Positions 45,596-55,294 of a stretch of DNA of 64,000 nucleotides are shown here, piece after piece. The number at the start of each line of letters is the position of its first letter. The first letter of the stretch is position 1. Source of the stretch: Paracoccus alcaliphilus (lineage in GTDB: Bacteria; Pseudomonadota; Alphaproteobacteria; Rhodobacterales; Rhodobacteraceae); NCBI RefSeq assembly GCF_028553725.1, contig NZ_CP067125.1:365814-429813 (forward strand), written 5' to 3'. The notes under the pieces were generated by a model. It was not told the origin of the DNA, did no database searches, and worked only from the letters and a program-made list of their open reading frames with translations. Made by a program: the position numbers and the translations under genes.

Positions 45596-46966
45596 ATGAA
45601 ATATCAATCGCAAAAGATCGCGCTGGCCTATATCCACGTCGCGCTGGCGCTGTTTGCCGTGCAGGTGACGATGGGACTGGTGATCGGCTTCATCTATGTC
45701 CAGCCGAATTTCCTGTCCGAGATCCTGCCCTTCAGCATCGGACGGATGCTGCACACCAATTCGCTGATCGTCTGGTTGCTGACCGGCTTTTTCGGCGCCG
45801 CCTATTTCCTGATCCCGGAAGAGGCCGAGCGCGAAATCCACTCGGTCAGGGCCGCCTATATCCAGCTGGCCATTCTGGTGATCGGCACGGCGGGGGTGGT
45901 GGTCACCTATCTGTTCAACCTGTTCGAGGGGAATTTCCTGCTGGGCCGCGAAGGGCGCGAGTTTCTGGAACAGCCCCGCTGGGTCAAGCTGGGCATCGTC
46001 GTCGCCGCGCTGATATTCCTGTGGAACGTCACCATGACCGTGGCCAAGGGGCGCAAGACGGTGATTTCGTCGATCCTGCTGCTGGGGCTGTGGGGGCTGG
46101 CGTTGCTGTTCCTGTTCGCCTTCTACAACCCGGTCAATCTGGCGCTGGACAAGCAATACTGGTGGAACGTGGTCCATCTGTGGGTCGAAGGCGTGTGGGA
46201 GCTTATCATGGCCTCGATCCTTGGCTTCCTGATGCTGAAACTGACCGGCGTTGACCGCGAGGTGGTGGAAAAATGGCTGTATGTCATCGTCGCCACGGCG
46301 CTGTTTTCGGGCATCCTGGGCACCGGCCACCATTATTTCTGGATCGGCATGCCCGCCTATTGGCAGTGGATCGGCTCGATCTTTTCCGCCTTCGAGGTGG
46401 TGCCGTTCTTTGCCATGATGGCGTTTGCCTTCGTCATGGTCTGGAAGGGGCGGCGCGACCATCCGAACAAGGCGGCACTGTTGTGGTCGCTTGGCTGCGC
46501 GGTGCTGGCATTCTTCGGGGCCGGGGTCTGGGGTTTCATGCACACGCTGCACGGGGTCAACTATTACACCCACGGCACGCAGGTCACGGCGGCCCATGGC
46601 CACCTTGCCTTCTATGGCGCCTATGTCTGCCTGAACCTTGCGCTGTTCACCTATGCCCTGCCGATCCTGCGCAAGCGCGATCCCTATAATCAGGTGCTGA
46701 ACATGGCGGGTTTCTGGCTGATGTCCTCGGGCATGGTGTTCATGACCTTCGTGCTGACCTTCGCGGGCACGATCCAGACCCATCTGCAACGGGTCATGGG
46801 CCAGTACTACATGGAGGTGCAGGACCAGATCGCGCTGTTCTACTGGATGCGTCTCGGCGCAGGTGTGGCCGTGGTTCTGGGCGCATTGCTGCTGATCTAT
46901 GCGCTGCTGGTCCCGCGCCGCGAGGTGATCGAGCCCGGCCCCGTCGTCAAACATGCTGCGGAGTGA
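45596..46966 (+). CDS. norB: Nitric oxide reductase large subunit (cNor)
   Basis: 456 residues with twelve membrane segments. The haem-copper oxidase fold is recognised by [58 protein letters not shown] with ligands H and [13 protein letters not shown] with the iron-B histidines, and [11 protein letters not shown] for the haem ligands. It reduces 2 NO to N2O. GGAG precedes the ATG, 15 bp after norC. Confidence 0.96.
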   Translation: MKYQSQKIALAYIHVALALFAVQVTMGLVIGFIYVQPNFLSEILPFSIGRMLHTNSLIVWLLTGFFGAAYFLIPEEAEREIHSVRAAYIQLAILVIGTAGVVVTYLFNLFEGNFLLGREGREFLEQPRWVKLGIVVAALIFLWNVTMTVAKGRKTVISSILLLGLWGLALLFLFAFYNPVNLALDKQYWWNVVHLWVEGVWELIMASILGFLMLKLTGVDREVVEKWLYVIVATALFSGILGTGHHYFWIGMPAYWQWIGSIFSAFEVVPFFAMMAFAFVMVWKGRRDHPNKAALLWSLGCAVLAFFGAGVWGFMHTLHGVNYYTHGTQVTAAHGHLAFYGAYVCLNLALFTYALPILRKRDPYNQVLNMAGFWLMSSGMVFMTFVLTFAGTIQTHLQRVMGQYYMEVQDQIALFYWMRLGAGVAVVLGALLLIYALLVPRREVIEPGPVVKHAAE

Positions 46967-46970
46967 TTTC

Positions 46971-47774
46971 ATGGACGGCACCCTTCTGATCGGGGGCGCG
47001 CAAGCCCCCTTCTACCTGCCGCAAGGCGACGAATGCGACATCTTCACCGCCGCCTTCACCAACAGCCTGCCGCTGCTGCTGAAAGGCCCCACCGGCTGCG
47101 GCAAGACCCGCTTCGTCGCCCATATGGCGGCGCGGCTGGGGCGGCCGCTTCACACGGTCGCCTGTCATGACGACCTGTCGGCCGCCGATCTGATCGGGCG
47201 CTATCTGCTGAAAGGGGGCGAAACCGTCTGGGTCGATGGTCCGCTGACCCGAGCCGTGCGTGAAGGCGCGATCTGCTATCTGGACGAGGTGGTCGAGGCC
47301 CGCAAGGACGTGGCCGTCGTGCTGCACCCGCTGACCGATGACCGCCGCATCCTACCCATCGACCGCACCGGCGAGGAACTGTCCGCCGCGCCGGGCTTCA
47401 TGCTGGTGGCTTCCTATAACCCCGGCTATCAGAACATCCTGAAGACGCTGAAACCCTCGACCCGGCAGCGTTTCCTGTCGGTCGAGTTCACCTTTCCCCG
47501 GCCCGAACATGAAATCCCCGTGGTCGCGCGCGAAAGCGGGCTGGACGAGGATCGCGTCTCGTTGCTGGTGCGGCTGGCGGGCAAGCTGCGCGGGCTGAAA
47601 GGGCAGGATCTGGAAGAGGGCGTCTCGACCCGTCTGGTGGTCTATGCCGCCACCCTGATCGCGGGTGGGATGGACCTGAACCGCGCCATCCGCGCCGCCA
47701 TGATCGAGCCGCTGACCGACGATGCCGACACCCGCAAGGGGCTGATGGATCTGGTCGTCGCGGTGGCGGGCTGA
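46971..47774 (+). CDS. norQ: Nitric oxide reductase activation ATPase NorQ
   Basis: 267 residues from ATG 46971, with GGAG 8 bp upstream; an earlier in-frame start overlaps norB. It is a MoxR-type AAA+ ATPase with Walker A GPTGCGKT (residues 39-46), Walker [11 protein letters not shown], sensor 1 [10 protein letters not shown] and arginine finger region STRQRF. It works with NorD to insert the non-haem iron into NorB. Confidence 0.95.
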   Translation: MDGTLLIGGAQAPFYLPQGDECDIFTAAFTNSLPLLLKGPTGCGKTRFVAHMAARLGRPLHTVACHDDLSAADLIGRYLLKGGETVWVDGPLTRAVREGAICYLDEVVEARKDVAVVLHPLTDDRRILPIDRTGEELSAAPGFMLVASYNPGYQNILKTLKPSTRQRFLSVEFTFPRPEHEIPVVARESGLDEDRVSLLVRLAGKLRGLKGQDLEEGVSTRLVVYAATLIAGGMDLNRAIRAAMIEPLTDDADTRKGLMDLVVAVAG

Positions 47775-47778
47775 GGTC

Positions 47779-49701
47779 ATGCCGCATCTGGACATCGCCC
47801 CGTGGGAGCCCGAGGAAACCGTCGGCAAGATCTGGCATCTGCTGGCCTCTCGCATGGATCCGCCGCAGCGTTTCCCCGACGCCGCGGTGCGGTTCGAGGA
47901 CATGCGCGGTCGCATCGCGGTGCTGTTTCGCGGCCTTGGTGGCGGGGCGGATGTCGAGTTGAAACCCGTCGCCGATCAGGCCAGCCGTCACCGCGTCTCC
48001 TGGCGGCGCAGGCTGGCCTTCGACGCCGAGCGCCTTGCCCGCAGCAGTTTCGATGGCGAGGCCTTGCGCCTGCCGGTGGAACTGGCGGACTTTCCCCGGC
48101 GCGAGGATAACGAGGCGCTGTATTTGTGGCTGGCCGCCGCGGCGGCTCATGCGCCCGAATACCGGGCAGAACCCGACCCGCTGCGCGCCGATCTGCGGGC
48201 GATCCGTGCCGGGGTGGACATGACGCAGGCCGCGCTGCGCGCCGCGCCGGGGCTGCGGCCCCTCTGGTCACGGTTATGTACCGCCCATCTGGCACAGCGC
48301 CAGCGCCCGACCTTGCGCGGCACCGAGGCGCAGATCGAGGCCCTGCTGCGTCATCTGCTGGGCGATCCGACCCCGCCGCAGGCCGGGCTGCTGGCCGGAT
48401 ATGCCAACCCGCCCGCCCATTGGCGCGCACCCAGGGGCTATCGCCCGTTCCTGCCGGTGCCGCTGTGGCCCGACCTGCGCGGACTGACCGCCGGGCTGGG
48501 CGACGAGGTTGCCAGCCTGCCGACCGGGGGCACGCCCGAAGAGACCGGCGACGGCACCGCCCGCAAGACCCGCCGCCTCAAGGCCGATCAGGCCGAGCGC
48601 AAGGACAGCATCATCCTCTACAAGTTCGAGGCGATGCTGACCTGGGCCGAGATGATGAACATCAACCGCCGGGTCGAGGATGACGATCTGGACAATGCCA
48701 AGAAGGCCGCCGAGGATCACGACGAGATCGTCCTCGGCCAGATTTCCAAGGCCCCGGCGACGAAACTGAAGCTGCATCTGGACCTTGCCCCCGAGGACGT
48801 GGACCGCGAACGGATCGCGGGCGCCTTCACCTATCCGGAATGGGATGCGCGCGGCGGGGTCTGGCTGCCCGATCACTGCCGGGTGCTGGCCGCCGCCGTC
48901 GAACCCGACCCGGATTTCCACGGCATCACCGACCCCGCCGCGCAGCGCCGCATCCGCGCCGTCAGGCGCCAGTTCGAGGCCCTGCGCCCGGCGAAACTGA
49001 TCCGCCATGCGCAACCCGATGGAGAGGAGCTGGATCTGGACGCAGCTATGCGCTCGGTCGCCGATCTGCGGGCGACGGGACGAGGCAGCGACCGGATCTG
49101 GCAGCAGGCCCGCCCCGAGAGCCGCGATCTGGCGGTGTCGATCCTGCTGGACGTGTCGCGCTCCACCGAAAGCGCGGTGACGGGCCGCGCGGTCATCGAC
49201 ATCGCGCGTGAGGCCCTGACCGCGCTGGCATGGGGGCTGGACGCCTGCGGCGACCGTTTCGCGATTCAGGGCTTTTCCTCGCTGAAGCGCGACCGGGTCT
49301 GGATCCATGACTGCAAATCCTTTGACGAGCCGATGGGGCAGGGGATCGAGGCCCGTATCCACGCGCTGCGCCCCGGCTTCTATACCCGTCTGGGGGCCGC
49401 GATCCGCCATGCCTCATGGGGACTGGCGCGCGAATGCCGCTCCCGCCGGTTGCTGATCGTCATCACCGACGGCAAGCCCAACGATCTCGATCATTACGAG
49501 GGCCGCCACGGCATCGAGGACAGCGCCATGGCCGTGCGTCAGGCACGCCGCGCGGGCCATGCGGTCTTTGGCATCACCATCGACAAAGGCGCGCAAAGCT
49601 GGTTTCCGCGCATCTTCGGGCAGGGCGGCTTTTCGGTGATCCGCGACCCCGACCGGCTGATCGGGGCCTTGCCCGAAATCTATCGGCAACTGGTGATGTG
49701 A
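47779..49701 (+). CDS. norD: Nitric oxide reductase activation protein NorD
   Basis: 640 residues. The C-terminal von Willebrand A domain carries the MIDAS motif D-V-S-R-S near residue 456 (ILLDVSRSTESAVTG), the threonine of YTRLGAAIRHAS and the aspartate of IVITDGKPNDL. The N-terminal half is helical and charged. NorD partners NorQ in maturation of the reductase. Its stop overlaps the norE start (TGATG). Confidence 0.95.
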   Translation: MPHLDIAPWEPEETVGKIWHLLASRMDPPQRFPDAAVRFEDMRGRIAVLFRGLGGGADVELKPVADQASRHRVSWRRRLAFDAERLARSSFDGEALRLPVELADFPRREDNEALYLWLAAAAAHAPEYRAEPDPLRADLRAIRAGVDMTQAALRAAPGLRPLWSRLCTAHLAQRQRPTLRGTEAQIEALLRHLLGDPTPPQAGLLAGYANPPAHWRAPRGYRPFLPVPLWPDLRGLTAGLGDEVASLPTGGTPEETGDGTARKTRRLKADQAERKDSIILYKFEAMLTWAEMMNINRRVEDDDLDNAKKAAEDHDEIVLGQISKAPATKLKLHLDLAPEDVDRERIAGAFTYPEWDARGGVWLPDHCRVLAAAVEPDPDFHGITDPAAQRRIRAVRRQFEALRPAKLIRHAQPDGEELDLDAAMRSVADLRATGRGSDRIWQQARPESRDLAVSILLDVSRSTESAVTGRAVIDIAREALTALAWGLDACGDRFAIQGFSSLKRDRVWIHDCKSFDEPMGQGIEARIHALRPGFYTRLGAAIRHASWGLARECRSRRLLIVITDGKPNDLDHYEGRHGIEDSAMAVRQARRAGHAVFGITIDKGAQSWFPRIFGQGGFSVIRDPDRLIGALPEIYRQLVM

Positions 49702-50249
49702 TGCGTCTGGACGATTTGCCGGGCGAGTTGATCATGTGGGTCCTGATCGTCTCGGAACTGCTGATCTTTGCCGCCGGGATCACGGTGATGATGGCGATGC
49801 GCCTGACCGATCCGCCGGGCTTTGCCGCCGCGCAGGCGATGCTGGACGGGCGGTTGGCGGCGCTGAACACGATGCTGCTGGTCACCTCGGGCCTGTTCGC
49901 GGCCCGGGCCGAGCGCGCGGCGTCGCAGGGCAGGCATGGCGCGGCGCGTATCGGGCTGGGGCTGGCGGCCCTTGGGGGCGTGCTGTTTCTGGTGGTGAAG
50001 GGGGCGGAATATCTGCATGAAATCCGCGCCGGGGTGGGCATGGACAGCCATCCCTTCTTCACCTTCTATTTCCTGCTGACCGGCTTTCACGCCGCGCATG
50101 TCATCGCGGGGGTGGTGGTTCTGGGACTGGTTGCAATCCGGGCACGGGCCCAGCCGGTGCAGGCTGGGGCCATGTTCTGGCATATGGTCGATCTGGTCTG
50201 GGTGCTGATCCTCGTGCCCATCTGGCTGCTGGGGCAGGGCAATGGATGA
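49701..50249 (+). CDS. norE: NorE, cytochrome c oxidase subunit III-like
   Basis: 182 residues from ATG 49701. Five membrane segments with the subunit III pattern ELIMWVLIVSELLIFAAG, GAEYLHEI, FFTFYFLLTGFHAAHVIAG and FWHMVDLVWVLIL. NorE is not needed for NO reduction itself but improves it; its exact role is unsettled. It overlaps norF by eight bases. Confidence 0.93.
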   Translation: MRLDDLPGELIMWVLIVSELLIFAAGITVMMAMRLTDPPGFAAAQAMLDGRLAALNTMLLVTSGLFAARAERAASQGRHGAARIGLGLAALGGVLFLVVKGAEYLHEIRAGVGMDSHPFFTFYFLLTGFHAAHVIAGVVVLGLVAIRARAQPVQAGAMFWHMVDLVWVLILVPIWLLGQGNG

Positions 50250-50487
50250 TCTGACGAAGAACTGGCTGATCCTGATCGCGCTGACCCTTGGTACCGTTAC
50301 GCTGGCCGCATTCGACGGGCGGCTGGCGGTGGCCGGGCTGCTGTTGCTGGCATGGGCCAAGGCGCGCGCGATCCTCGGGGGGTTCCTGCATCTGGACGCG
50401 GCACCCGGCTGGCTGCCGGCGATCACTGTGCCGCTGGGGTTCTGGTTGGTTCTGCTGTGGGGGGTGGATGCGGTTCTGCTCAGATGA
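50242..50487 (+). CDS. norF: NorF membrane protein
   Basis: 81 residues with two to three membrane segments: NWLILIALTLGTVTLAAF and PAITVPLGFWLVLLWGVDAVLL, with LLLLAWAKARAILGGFLHLDAAPGW between them, the pattern of NorF proteins in norCBQDEF clusters. It is the last nor gene. An IS110 transposase remnant begins just downstream, so the original 3' flank of the operon appears rearranged. Confidence 0.92.
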   Translation: MDDLTKNWLILIALTLGTVTLAAFDGRLAVAGLLLLAWAKARAILGGFLHLDAAPGWLPAITVPLGFWLVLLWGVDAVLLR

Positions 50488-50516
50488 TCCGGCTTTGCCC
50501 GCCCGCCGCGTCCACC

Positions 50517-50706
50517 CAACGGCCACCATTGACCGCGCCCGATAATGGGCGGTGGAGCAGCCCCTCATCACCGCGATACATCCAGGCTCCATCCGCATGA
50601 GCGCAAGGATCTGCTTGCGAAACACGACTGAATCTTCCGTTTTGGCTTCGCGCAACTGAAAGACCTCCTTCGCCGGGTTAACGCCGATGAGCGAGGCTTC
50701 CTTCAT
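50517..50706 (-). pseudogene. IS110-family transposase remnant (5' fragment)
   Basis: Read leftward from ATG 50706 the translation MKEASLIGVNPAKEVFQLRE, then SVVFRKQ, followed by CSTAHYRARSMVAVGW, matches the first about 65 residues of IS110-type transposases (typically IGVDLAKxVFQ ... ACxSAHHWxR). The key DEDD aspartate of IGVD is asparagine here (GVN), residues around RKQILAL are shortened, and after about residue 65 the match is lost. The remaining gene is missing. It is a dead relic that marks an old insertion beside norF. Confidence 0.72.
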
Positions 50707-51033
50707 GACCAGCGACCCAACCTATCAACAATGCCCTTCGCGATATGGGATCCGCCTTTCAAATTAACGGCAGCAAATATTAATTTAAAACAGTTAATTG
50801 ATGTAATTGAGCAATCTTATAGGCGATGCATTCTGAAATTTTATGAAGGCATGGGTTAAGAAAATAATTGCCCAATTCCAGAAACTATGTAAGCCTTGGA
50901 AAGGCAAGAGATTCTCTGCCTTCCTATTTTCCTAGTTCCATCGACGCTCGTGGTCCTACCTTTCCCACCCGAGTGGCATCCATAAACAGTTTCCGGCCCG
51001 ATCATTGCCGGATGTTGCGAAAGGACCAAAACC
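50707..51033. other. AT-rich intergenic patch before the RTX gene
   Basis: No gene is seen. From about 50755 to 50945 the sequence is strongly AT-rich (ATATTAATTTAAAACAG; ATTGATGTAATTGAG), unlike the rest of the window. An imperfect hairpin with GGAAAGGCA and TGCCTTCC arms lies near 50898-50925. AAAGGA before ATG 51034 is the RTX gene ribosome binding site. With the IS110 relic on its left, this patch looks like acquired DNA or a strong regulatory leader for the RTX gene. Confidence 0.5.
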
Positions 51034-54000
51034 ATGCCAGATTCCCTTCCATTCCTCTCGATGGAGGCAGCCCGCGCGCCTGAAGGCCAGCAGATGACCT
51101 TCACTGTCCGTCTGTCCGAACCGGCAACGGATGCGGTGACGGTGAATTATGACACGATGGCGGGCACGGCGATCCGCAACAGCGATTTCCGAACAGCCAG
51201 CGGAAGCAACGCGCTCAGCGGCACGCTGACCTTCGCACCGGGCGAGACCGTCAAGACGTTGCGCTTCTATGCCGATAATGATCGCGTGGACGAACTGGAC
51301 GAAAGCCTGTTTCTGGAACTGCGCGACCCCAGCGGCGCGACTTTCGGAAGCAATATCCACAGCCTTTCGACGGCAGGCTGGGTGTTGGATAATGACGGGC
51401 CCGGCAACAACCGCGCCATCGCGGTATCAAACCCCGTGGTCAATGAAGCCGATGGCGGCAAGGCAATCTTCATTGTCAGCCTGTCGCAGGCTTTCGATGA
51501 GGATCGCAGCTTCAGCTATCGCACTTTTGACGGCACCGCGACATCGGCAAATGATTATATCGCGCGCAGCGGGACGGTCACCTTCCGCGCGGGGCAGACC
51601 GAAACCGTGGTCGAGGTCAACCTGCGCAACGACAATATCGCCGAGGCCACCGAAAGCTTCGGTCTGACCATCACCGGCGCACATGGGGTCAACGGCACCA
51701 CTGGTTTCGCGCATATTCTGGACGATGATTCCGCCATCCCCGTCATTTCAGTCGACACGGCCCGCGCGCCTGAAGGCCAGCAGATGACCTTCACTGTCCG
51801 TCTGTCCGAACCGGCAACGGATGCGGTGACGGTGAATTATGACACGATGGCGGGCACGGCGATCCGCAACAGCGATTTCCGAACAGCCAGCGGAAGCAAC
51901 GCACTCAGCGGCACGCTGACCTTCGCACCGGGCGAGACCGTCAAGACGTTGCGCTTCTATGCCGATAATGATCGCGTGGACGAACTGGACGAAAGCCTGT
52001 TTCTGGAACTGCGCGACCCCAGCGGCGCGACTTTCGGAAGCAATATCCACAGCCTTTCGACGGCAGGCTGGGTGTTGGATAATGACGGGCCCGGCAACAA
52101 CCGCGCCATCGCGGTATCAAACCCCGTGGTCAATGAAGCCGATGGCGGCAAGGCAATCTTCATTGTCAGCCTGTCGCAGGCTTTCGATGAGGATCGCAGC
52201 TTCAGCTATCGCACTTTTGACGGCACCGCGACATCGGCAAATGATTATATCGCGCGCAGCGGGACGGTCACCTTCCGCGCGGGGCAGACCGAAACCGTGG
52301 TCGAGGTCAACCTGCGCAACGACAATATCGCCGAGGCCACCGAAAGCTTCGGTCTGACCATCACCGGCGCACATGGGGTCAACGGCACCACTGGTTTCGC
52401 GCATATTCTGGACGATGATTCCGCCATCCCCGTCATTTCAGTCGACACGGCCCGCGCGCCTGAAGGCCAGCAGATGACCTTCACTGTCCGTCTGTCCGAA
52501 CCGGCAACGGATGCGGTGACGGTGAATTATGACACGATGGCGGGCACGGCGATCCGCAACAGCGATTTCCGAACAGTCAGCGGAAGCAACGCGCTCAGCG
52601 GCACGCTGACCTTCGCACCGGGCGAGACCGTCAAGACGTTGCGCTTCTATGCCGATAATGATCGCGTGGACGAACTGGACGAAAGCCTGTTTCTGGAACT
52701 GCGCGACCCCAGCGGCGCGACTTTCGGCGATGGCAATGTATCGCTCTTCGCCACCGGCTGGGTGCTGGATAATGACGGCCCGGGGCTGAATCGGACCGTT
52801 GCGGTCTCGAACGCCATTGTGAAAGAGGTTCCGGGCGGCAGCAATGCCATTTTCGGCGTCGAAATATCTCAAGCCGCCGATGTGCCGCTCACCCTGAATT
52901 ACAGCACCGAGCCCGGCACCGCGCGCGCGGGCAGCGACTTTACCGCGCGGTCGGGCCAGATCACCTTTCAGCCCGGTCAGACCCGGGGCGAGGTCGCGGT
53001 GCCGATCATCTACGACCTGGTGACCGAAGGGGCCGAGCAATTCTATCTGCGCGTGGCACCCCCGTTTCCGTCGCAGATCTCGGCCCAGTCCAGCATCGCC
53101 ACCGGCACTGCCACGATCATGGACGGCACCGTCAGCGGCACCAATGCGGATGACATCCTGCATGGAACATCCTTCGCCGACCGGATCGAGGGGCTGGGCG
53201 GCAACGACCTGATCTATGGCTATGCAGGCAACGACATTCTGTCGGGAGGGGCCGGCAACGACACGCTGATCGGTGGGGCCGGCCGGGATACGCTGATCGG
53301 CGGGGCGGGTGATGACCTCTATATCATCGACCGCCAGGACGTGATTCAGGAAACGGCCAATGGCGGCACCGATACGATTCAGGCGAATTTCTCGTATCGG
53401 CTGGGCGCACATCTGGAGAATCTGACCCTGACCGGCAACGGCAACTTAAGCGGCACGGGCAATGAGCTGAACAATGTGATCGTCGGCAATTCCGGTAATA
53501 ACCGGTTGGTCGGCGGGGCCGGGAATGACACGCTGCGCGGTGGCGGGGGTAATGACACGCTGACAGGTGGCGCAGGCAATGACCGGCTGGAAGGTGGTGC
53601 CGGTCACGACCGGCTTGCGGGCAAGGCTGGAAATGACACGCTGCTGGGTGGCGGTGGACACGACACCCTGCTGGGCGAGGGCGGCAACGACCTTCTGCGC
53701 GGAGGAGCGGGGAACGATCTGTTGCGTGGCGGAGCGGGGAACGACCGTCTGTTCGGCGACGCCGGAAATGACACGCTGGAGGGCGGCAACGGCAACGACC
53801 AGTTGGAAGGCGGAGCCGGAAATGACGCGCTGCTGGGGGGCGGTGGCAACGACACGCTGCTGGGCGGGGCGGGTAACGACCGGCTGGTCGGCGGGGCCGG
53901 AAACGATCGTCTGAACGGTGGTGGCGGTAATGACACGCTGATGGGGGGTGGCGGTAACGATACCCTGATGGGTGGCAATGGCGACGATCTGCTGAATGGC

Positions 54001-54612
54001 GGCGCGGGTCGCGACCGGCTTACGGGCGGGGCTGGAAACGACACGCTACAGGGCGGCGGCGACAACGATACGCTGCTGGGCGGCGGCGGTAACGACACGC
54101 TTCGCGGCGGCGCGGGTAACGATCTGCTGCGTGGCAACGCCGGAAACGACCGCCTGTTCGGCGATGCCGGAAATGACACGCTGGAGGGCGGCGCGGGCAA
54201 TGACCGGCTTGTCGGCGGGGCAGGGGCCGACCTGCTGCGTGGCGGGGCCGGCAATGACATCCTGATCGGCGGGGCCGGGGCCGATCGGCTGCATGGCGGG
54301 GCCGGGCGCGACACCTTCGTCTTCCAGAACTTCAACGATTCCCGCACCGGTGCCAGCAATCGGGACGTGATCCTGGACTTTACCCGCGGGCAGGACCGGC
54401 TGGATCTGAGCGCGCTCGACGCCAATACGAGGCTGGCGGGCAACCAGGATTTCAGCTTCAACGGCACCCAGGCTGCGGCGCACTCGGTCTGGTTCGTTCA
54501 GCAGGGCAACAACGTGATCCTGCGCGGCGACCATAACGGTGACGGATCGCATGATTTCGAGATCCAACTGAACAGCATCGCCCGGCTGACGGTGGATGAT
54601 TTCATCTTCTGA
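51034..54612 (+). CDS. Calx-beta / RTX repeat protein, probable type I-secreted
   Basis: 1192 residues without a signal peptide. Residues 13-700 are Calx-beta domains (TFTVRLSEPATDAVTVNYDT; FAPGETVKTLRFYADND; DELDESLFLELRDPSGATF). Residues 13-242 and 243-472 are repeated almost exactly, with a third partial copy to 565. Residues about 700-1090 are dozens of RTX nonapeptides (GGxGNDxLx), which bind calcium. The C terminus (DTFVFQNFNDSRTG; DVILDFTRGQDRLDLSAL; LTVDDFIF) resembles the serralysin-type type I secretion region. No catalytic domain is visible, so an adhesin or surface-layer role is likely. No type I exporter genes are in the window. Confidence 0.88.
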   Translation: MPDSLPFLSMEAARAPEGQQMTFTVRLSEPATDAVTVNYDTMAGTAIRNSDFRTASGSNALSGTLTFAPGETVKTLRFYADNDRVDELDESLFLELRDPSGATFGSNIHSLSTAGWVLDNDGPGNNRAIAVSNPVVNEADGGKAIFIVSLSQAFDEDRSFSYRTFDGTATSANDYIARSGTVTFRAGQTETVVEVNLRNDNIAEATESFGLTITGAHGVNGTTGFAHILDDDSAIPVISVDTARAPEGQQMTFTVRLSEPATDAVTVNYDTMAGTAIRNSDFRTASGSNALSGTLTFAPGETVKTLRFYADNDRVDELDESLFLELRDPSGATFGSNIHSLSTAGWVLDNDGPGNNRAIAVSNPVVNEADGGKAIFIVSLSQAFDEDRSFSYRTFDGTATSANDYIARSGTVTFRAGQTETVVEVNLRNDNIAEATESFGLTITGAHGVNGTTGFAHILDDDSAIPVISVDTARAPEGQQMTFTVRLSEPATDAVTVNYDTMAGTAIRNSDFRTVSGSNALSGTLTFAPGETVKTLRFYADNDRVDELDESLFLELRDPSGATFGDGNVSLFATGWVLDNDGPGLNRTVAVSNAIVKEVPGGSNAIFGVEISQAADVPLTLNYSTEPGTARAGSDFTARSGQITFQPGQTRGEVAVPIIYDLVTEGAEQFYLRVAPPFPSQISAQSSIATGTATIMDGTVSGTNADDILHGTSFADRIEGLGGNDLIYGYAGNDILSGGAGNDTLIGGAGRDTLIGGAGDDLYIIDRQDVIQETANGGTDTIQANFSYRLGAHLENLTLTGNGNLSGTGNELNNVIVGNSGNNRLVGGAGNDTLRGGGGNDTLTGGAGNDRLEGGAGHDRLAGKAGNDTLLGGGGHDTLLGEGGNDLLRGGAGNDLLRGGAGNDRLFGDAGNDTLEGGNGNDQLEGGAGNDALLGGGGNDTLLGGAGNDRLVGGAGNDRLNGGGGNDTLMGGGGNDTLMGGNGDDLLNGGAGRDRLTGGAGNDTLQGGGDNDTLLGGGGNDTLRGGAGNDLLRGNAGNDRLFGDAGNDTLEGGAGNDRLVGGAGADLLRGGAGNDILIGGAGADRLHGGAGRDTFVFQNFNDSRTGASNRDVILDFTRGQDRLDLSALDANTRLAGNQDFSFNGTQAAAHSVWFVQQGNNVILRGDHNGDGSHDFEIQLNSIARLTVDDFIF
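51070..51759 (+). repeat. 690-bp direct repeat, copy 1
   Basis: Encodes 230 residues (two Calx-beta domains). It is followed head-to-tail by an almost identical copy at 51760-52449; in the stretches compared only single-base differences such as GCGCTCAGCGG against GCACTCAGCGG were seen. Confidence 0.93.
51760..52449 (+). repeat. 690-bp direct repeat, copy 2
   Basis: Second unit in frame with the first, spacing exactly 690 bp. The near-identity at silent positions shows recent duplication or gene conversion. Confidence 0.93.
52450..52727 (+). repeat. 690-bp direct repeat, partial copy 3
   Basis: The first 278 bp match the other copies, with one substitution noted (GAACAGTCAGCGG), then the sequence diverges after CTTTCGG into a related but distinct Calx-beta segment. 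Confidence 0.9.
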
Positions 54613-54616
54613 TATC

Positions 54617-54649
54617 CGCATGGCCGGGAACAGATACCCCGGCCATGCG
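54617..54649. terminator. Hairpin between convergent RTX and pseudoazurin genes
   Basis: CGCATGGCCGGG (54617-54628) and CCCGGCCATGCG (54638-54649) form a perfect 12-bp stem with a 9-nt loop, 4 bp after the RTX stop. No T run follows, but position and stability make a terminator the likeliest role. Confidence 0.6.
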
Positions 54650-54757
54650 TCCAACCATCAACCGATCCCGTTGTCCTTGCTGTTACCGGCCTTTCAAGAA
54701 GGTGAGAGGGCGCGACGGGCGCCCCCTGTGGCTGACGCATCCCGCTGGGGGTGCGGC

Positions 54758-55195
54758 TTACTGAACCTGCGCGATTTCGGCATCCAGCCGTTCGCGCGCC
54801 TTCTTGGGCATCTGCGCGCTTTGCGCGGCCTCCAGATTGTCCGGCGCATCGCCGACCTGGATCAGCATCACCATCCCCATCGCGAAATGCGGGGTGCATT
54901 TGACGCCATAGAGACCCGGTTCGGTCACCGTCAGTTCATATTCGTCGTTGATCTTGCTTTTGAAGACCTCGACCCCTTCGGGCAGGATGTCCTTGATCGC
55001 CTCGACATTGTGGCTTTTGTCGGTGGGCACGAAGCGGATCACATCGCCCGGCTCGGCCCGGACGAAGCCCGGCTCGAAGACCATGACGCCCGCCTCGCCA
55101 CGGTTCAGCATGGCGACCTCGTGCTCGGCCGCCAGCGCGGCGGTGGACAGCGCAAGGGCCAGCGCAGGGGCGGCAAGCAACAGGGACGGTTTCAT
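54758..55195 (-). CDS. pazS: Pseudoazurin
   Basis: 145 residues from ATG 55195, with AAGGAG upstream. Signal peptide [22 protein letters not shown]. The mature protein has the type 1 copper ligands in order: His in [10 protein letters not shown], then Cys, His and Met in [31 protein letters not shown] is the typical start. It is a periplasmic electron carrier to nitrite and NO reductases, replaceable by cytochrome c550 in Paracoccus. An NNR/FNR-type box lies 72 bp upstream. Confidence 0.94.
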   Translation of the reverse strand: MKPSLLLAAPALALALSTAALAAEHEVAMLNRGEAGVMVFEPGFVRAEPGDVIRFVPTDKSHNVEAIKDILPEGVEVFKSKINDEYELTVTEPGLYGVKCTPHFAMGMVMLIQVGDAPDNLEAAQSAQMPKKARERLDAEIAQVQ

Positions 55196-55266
55196 TCTGG
55201 TTCTCCTTGTTTGCGGATCGGTGGACCCGTCAACAAGGGATCTAGGCCGCGGGCCGGGCACCCTCT

Positions 55267-55280
55267 TTGATCAAACGCAA
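55267..55280 (-). promoter_or_regulatory. FNR/NNR box upstream of pseudoazurin
   Basis: TTGATCAAACGCAA fits TTG-N8-CAA. Its centre is 78 bp before the pazS ATG; a -41.5 start near 55232 places TAGATC at the -10 position (55239-55244). FNR or NNR control fits the denitrification role. Confidence 0.72.
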
Positions 55281-55294
55281 ACAAGCGGCGGAAT

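Noticed and set aside
53130..54300. Short tandem repeats resembling a CRISPR array
   Set aside because: They are the codons of RTX nonapeptides in frame, with no constant direct repeat and unique spacer pattern and no cas genes.
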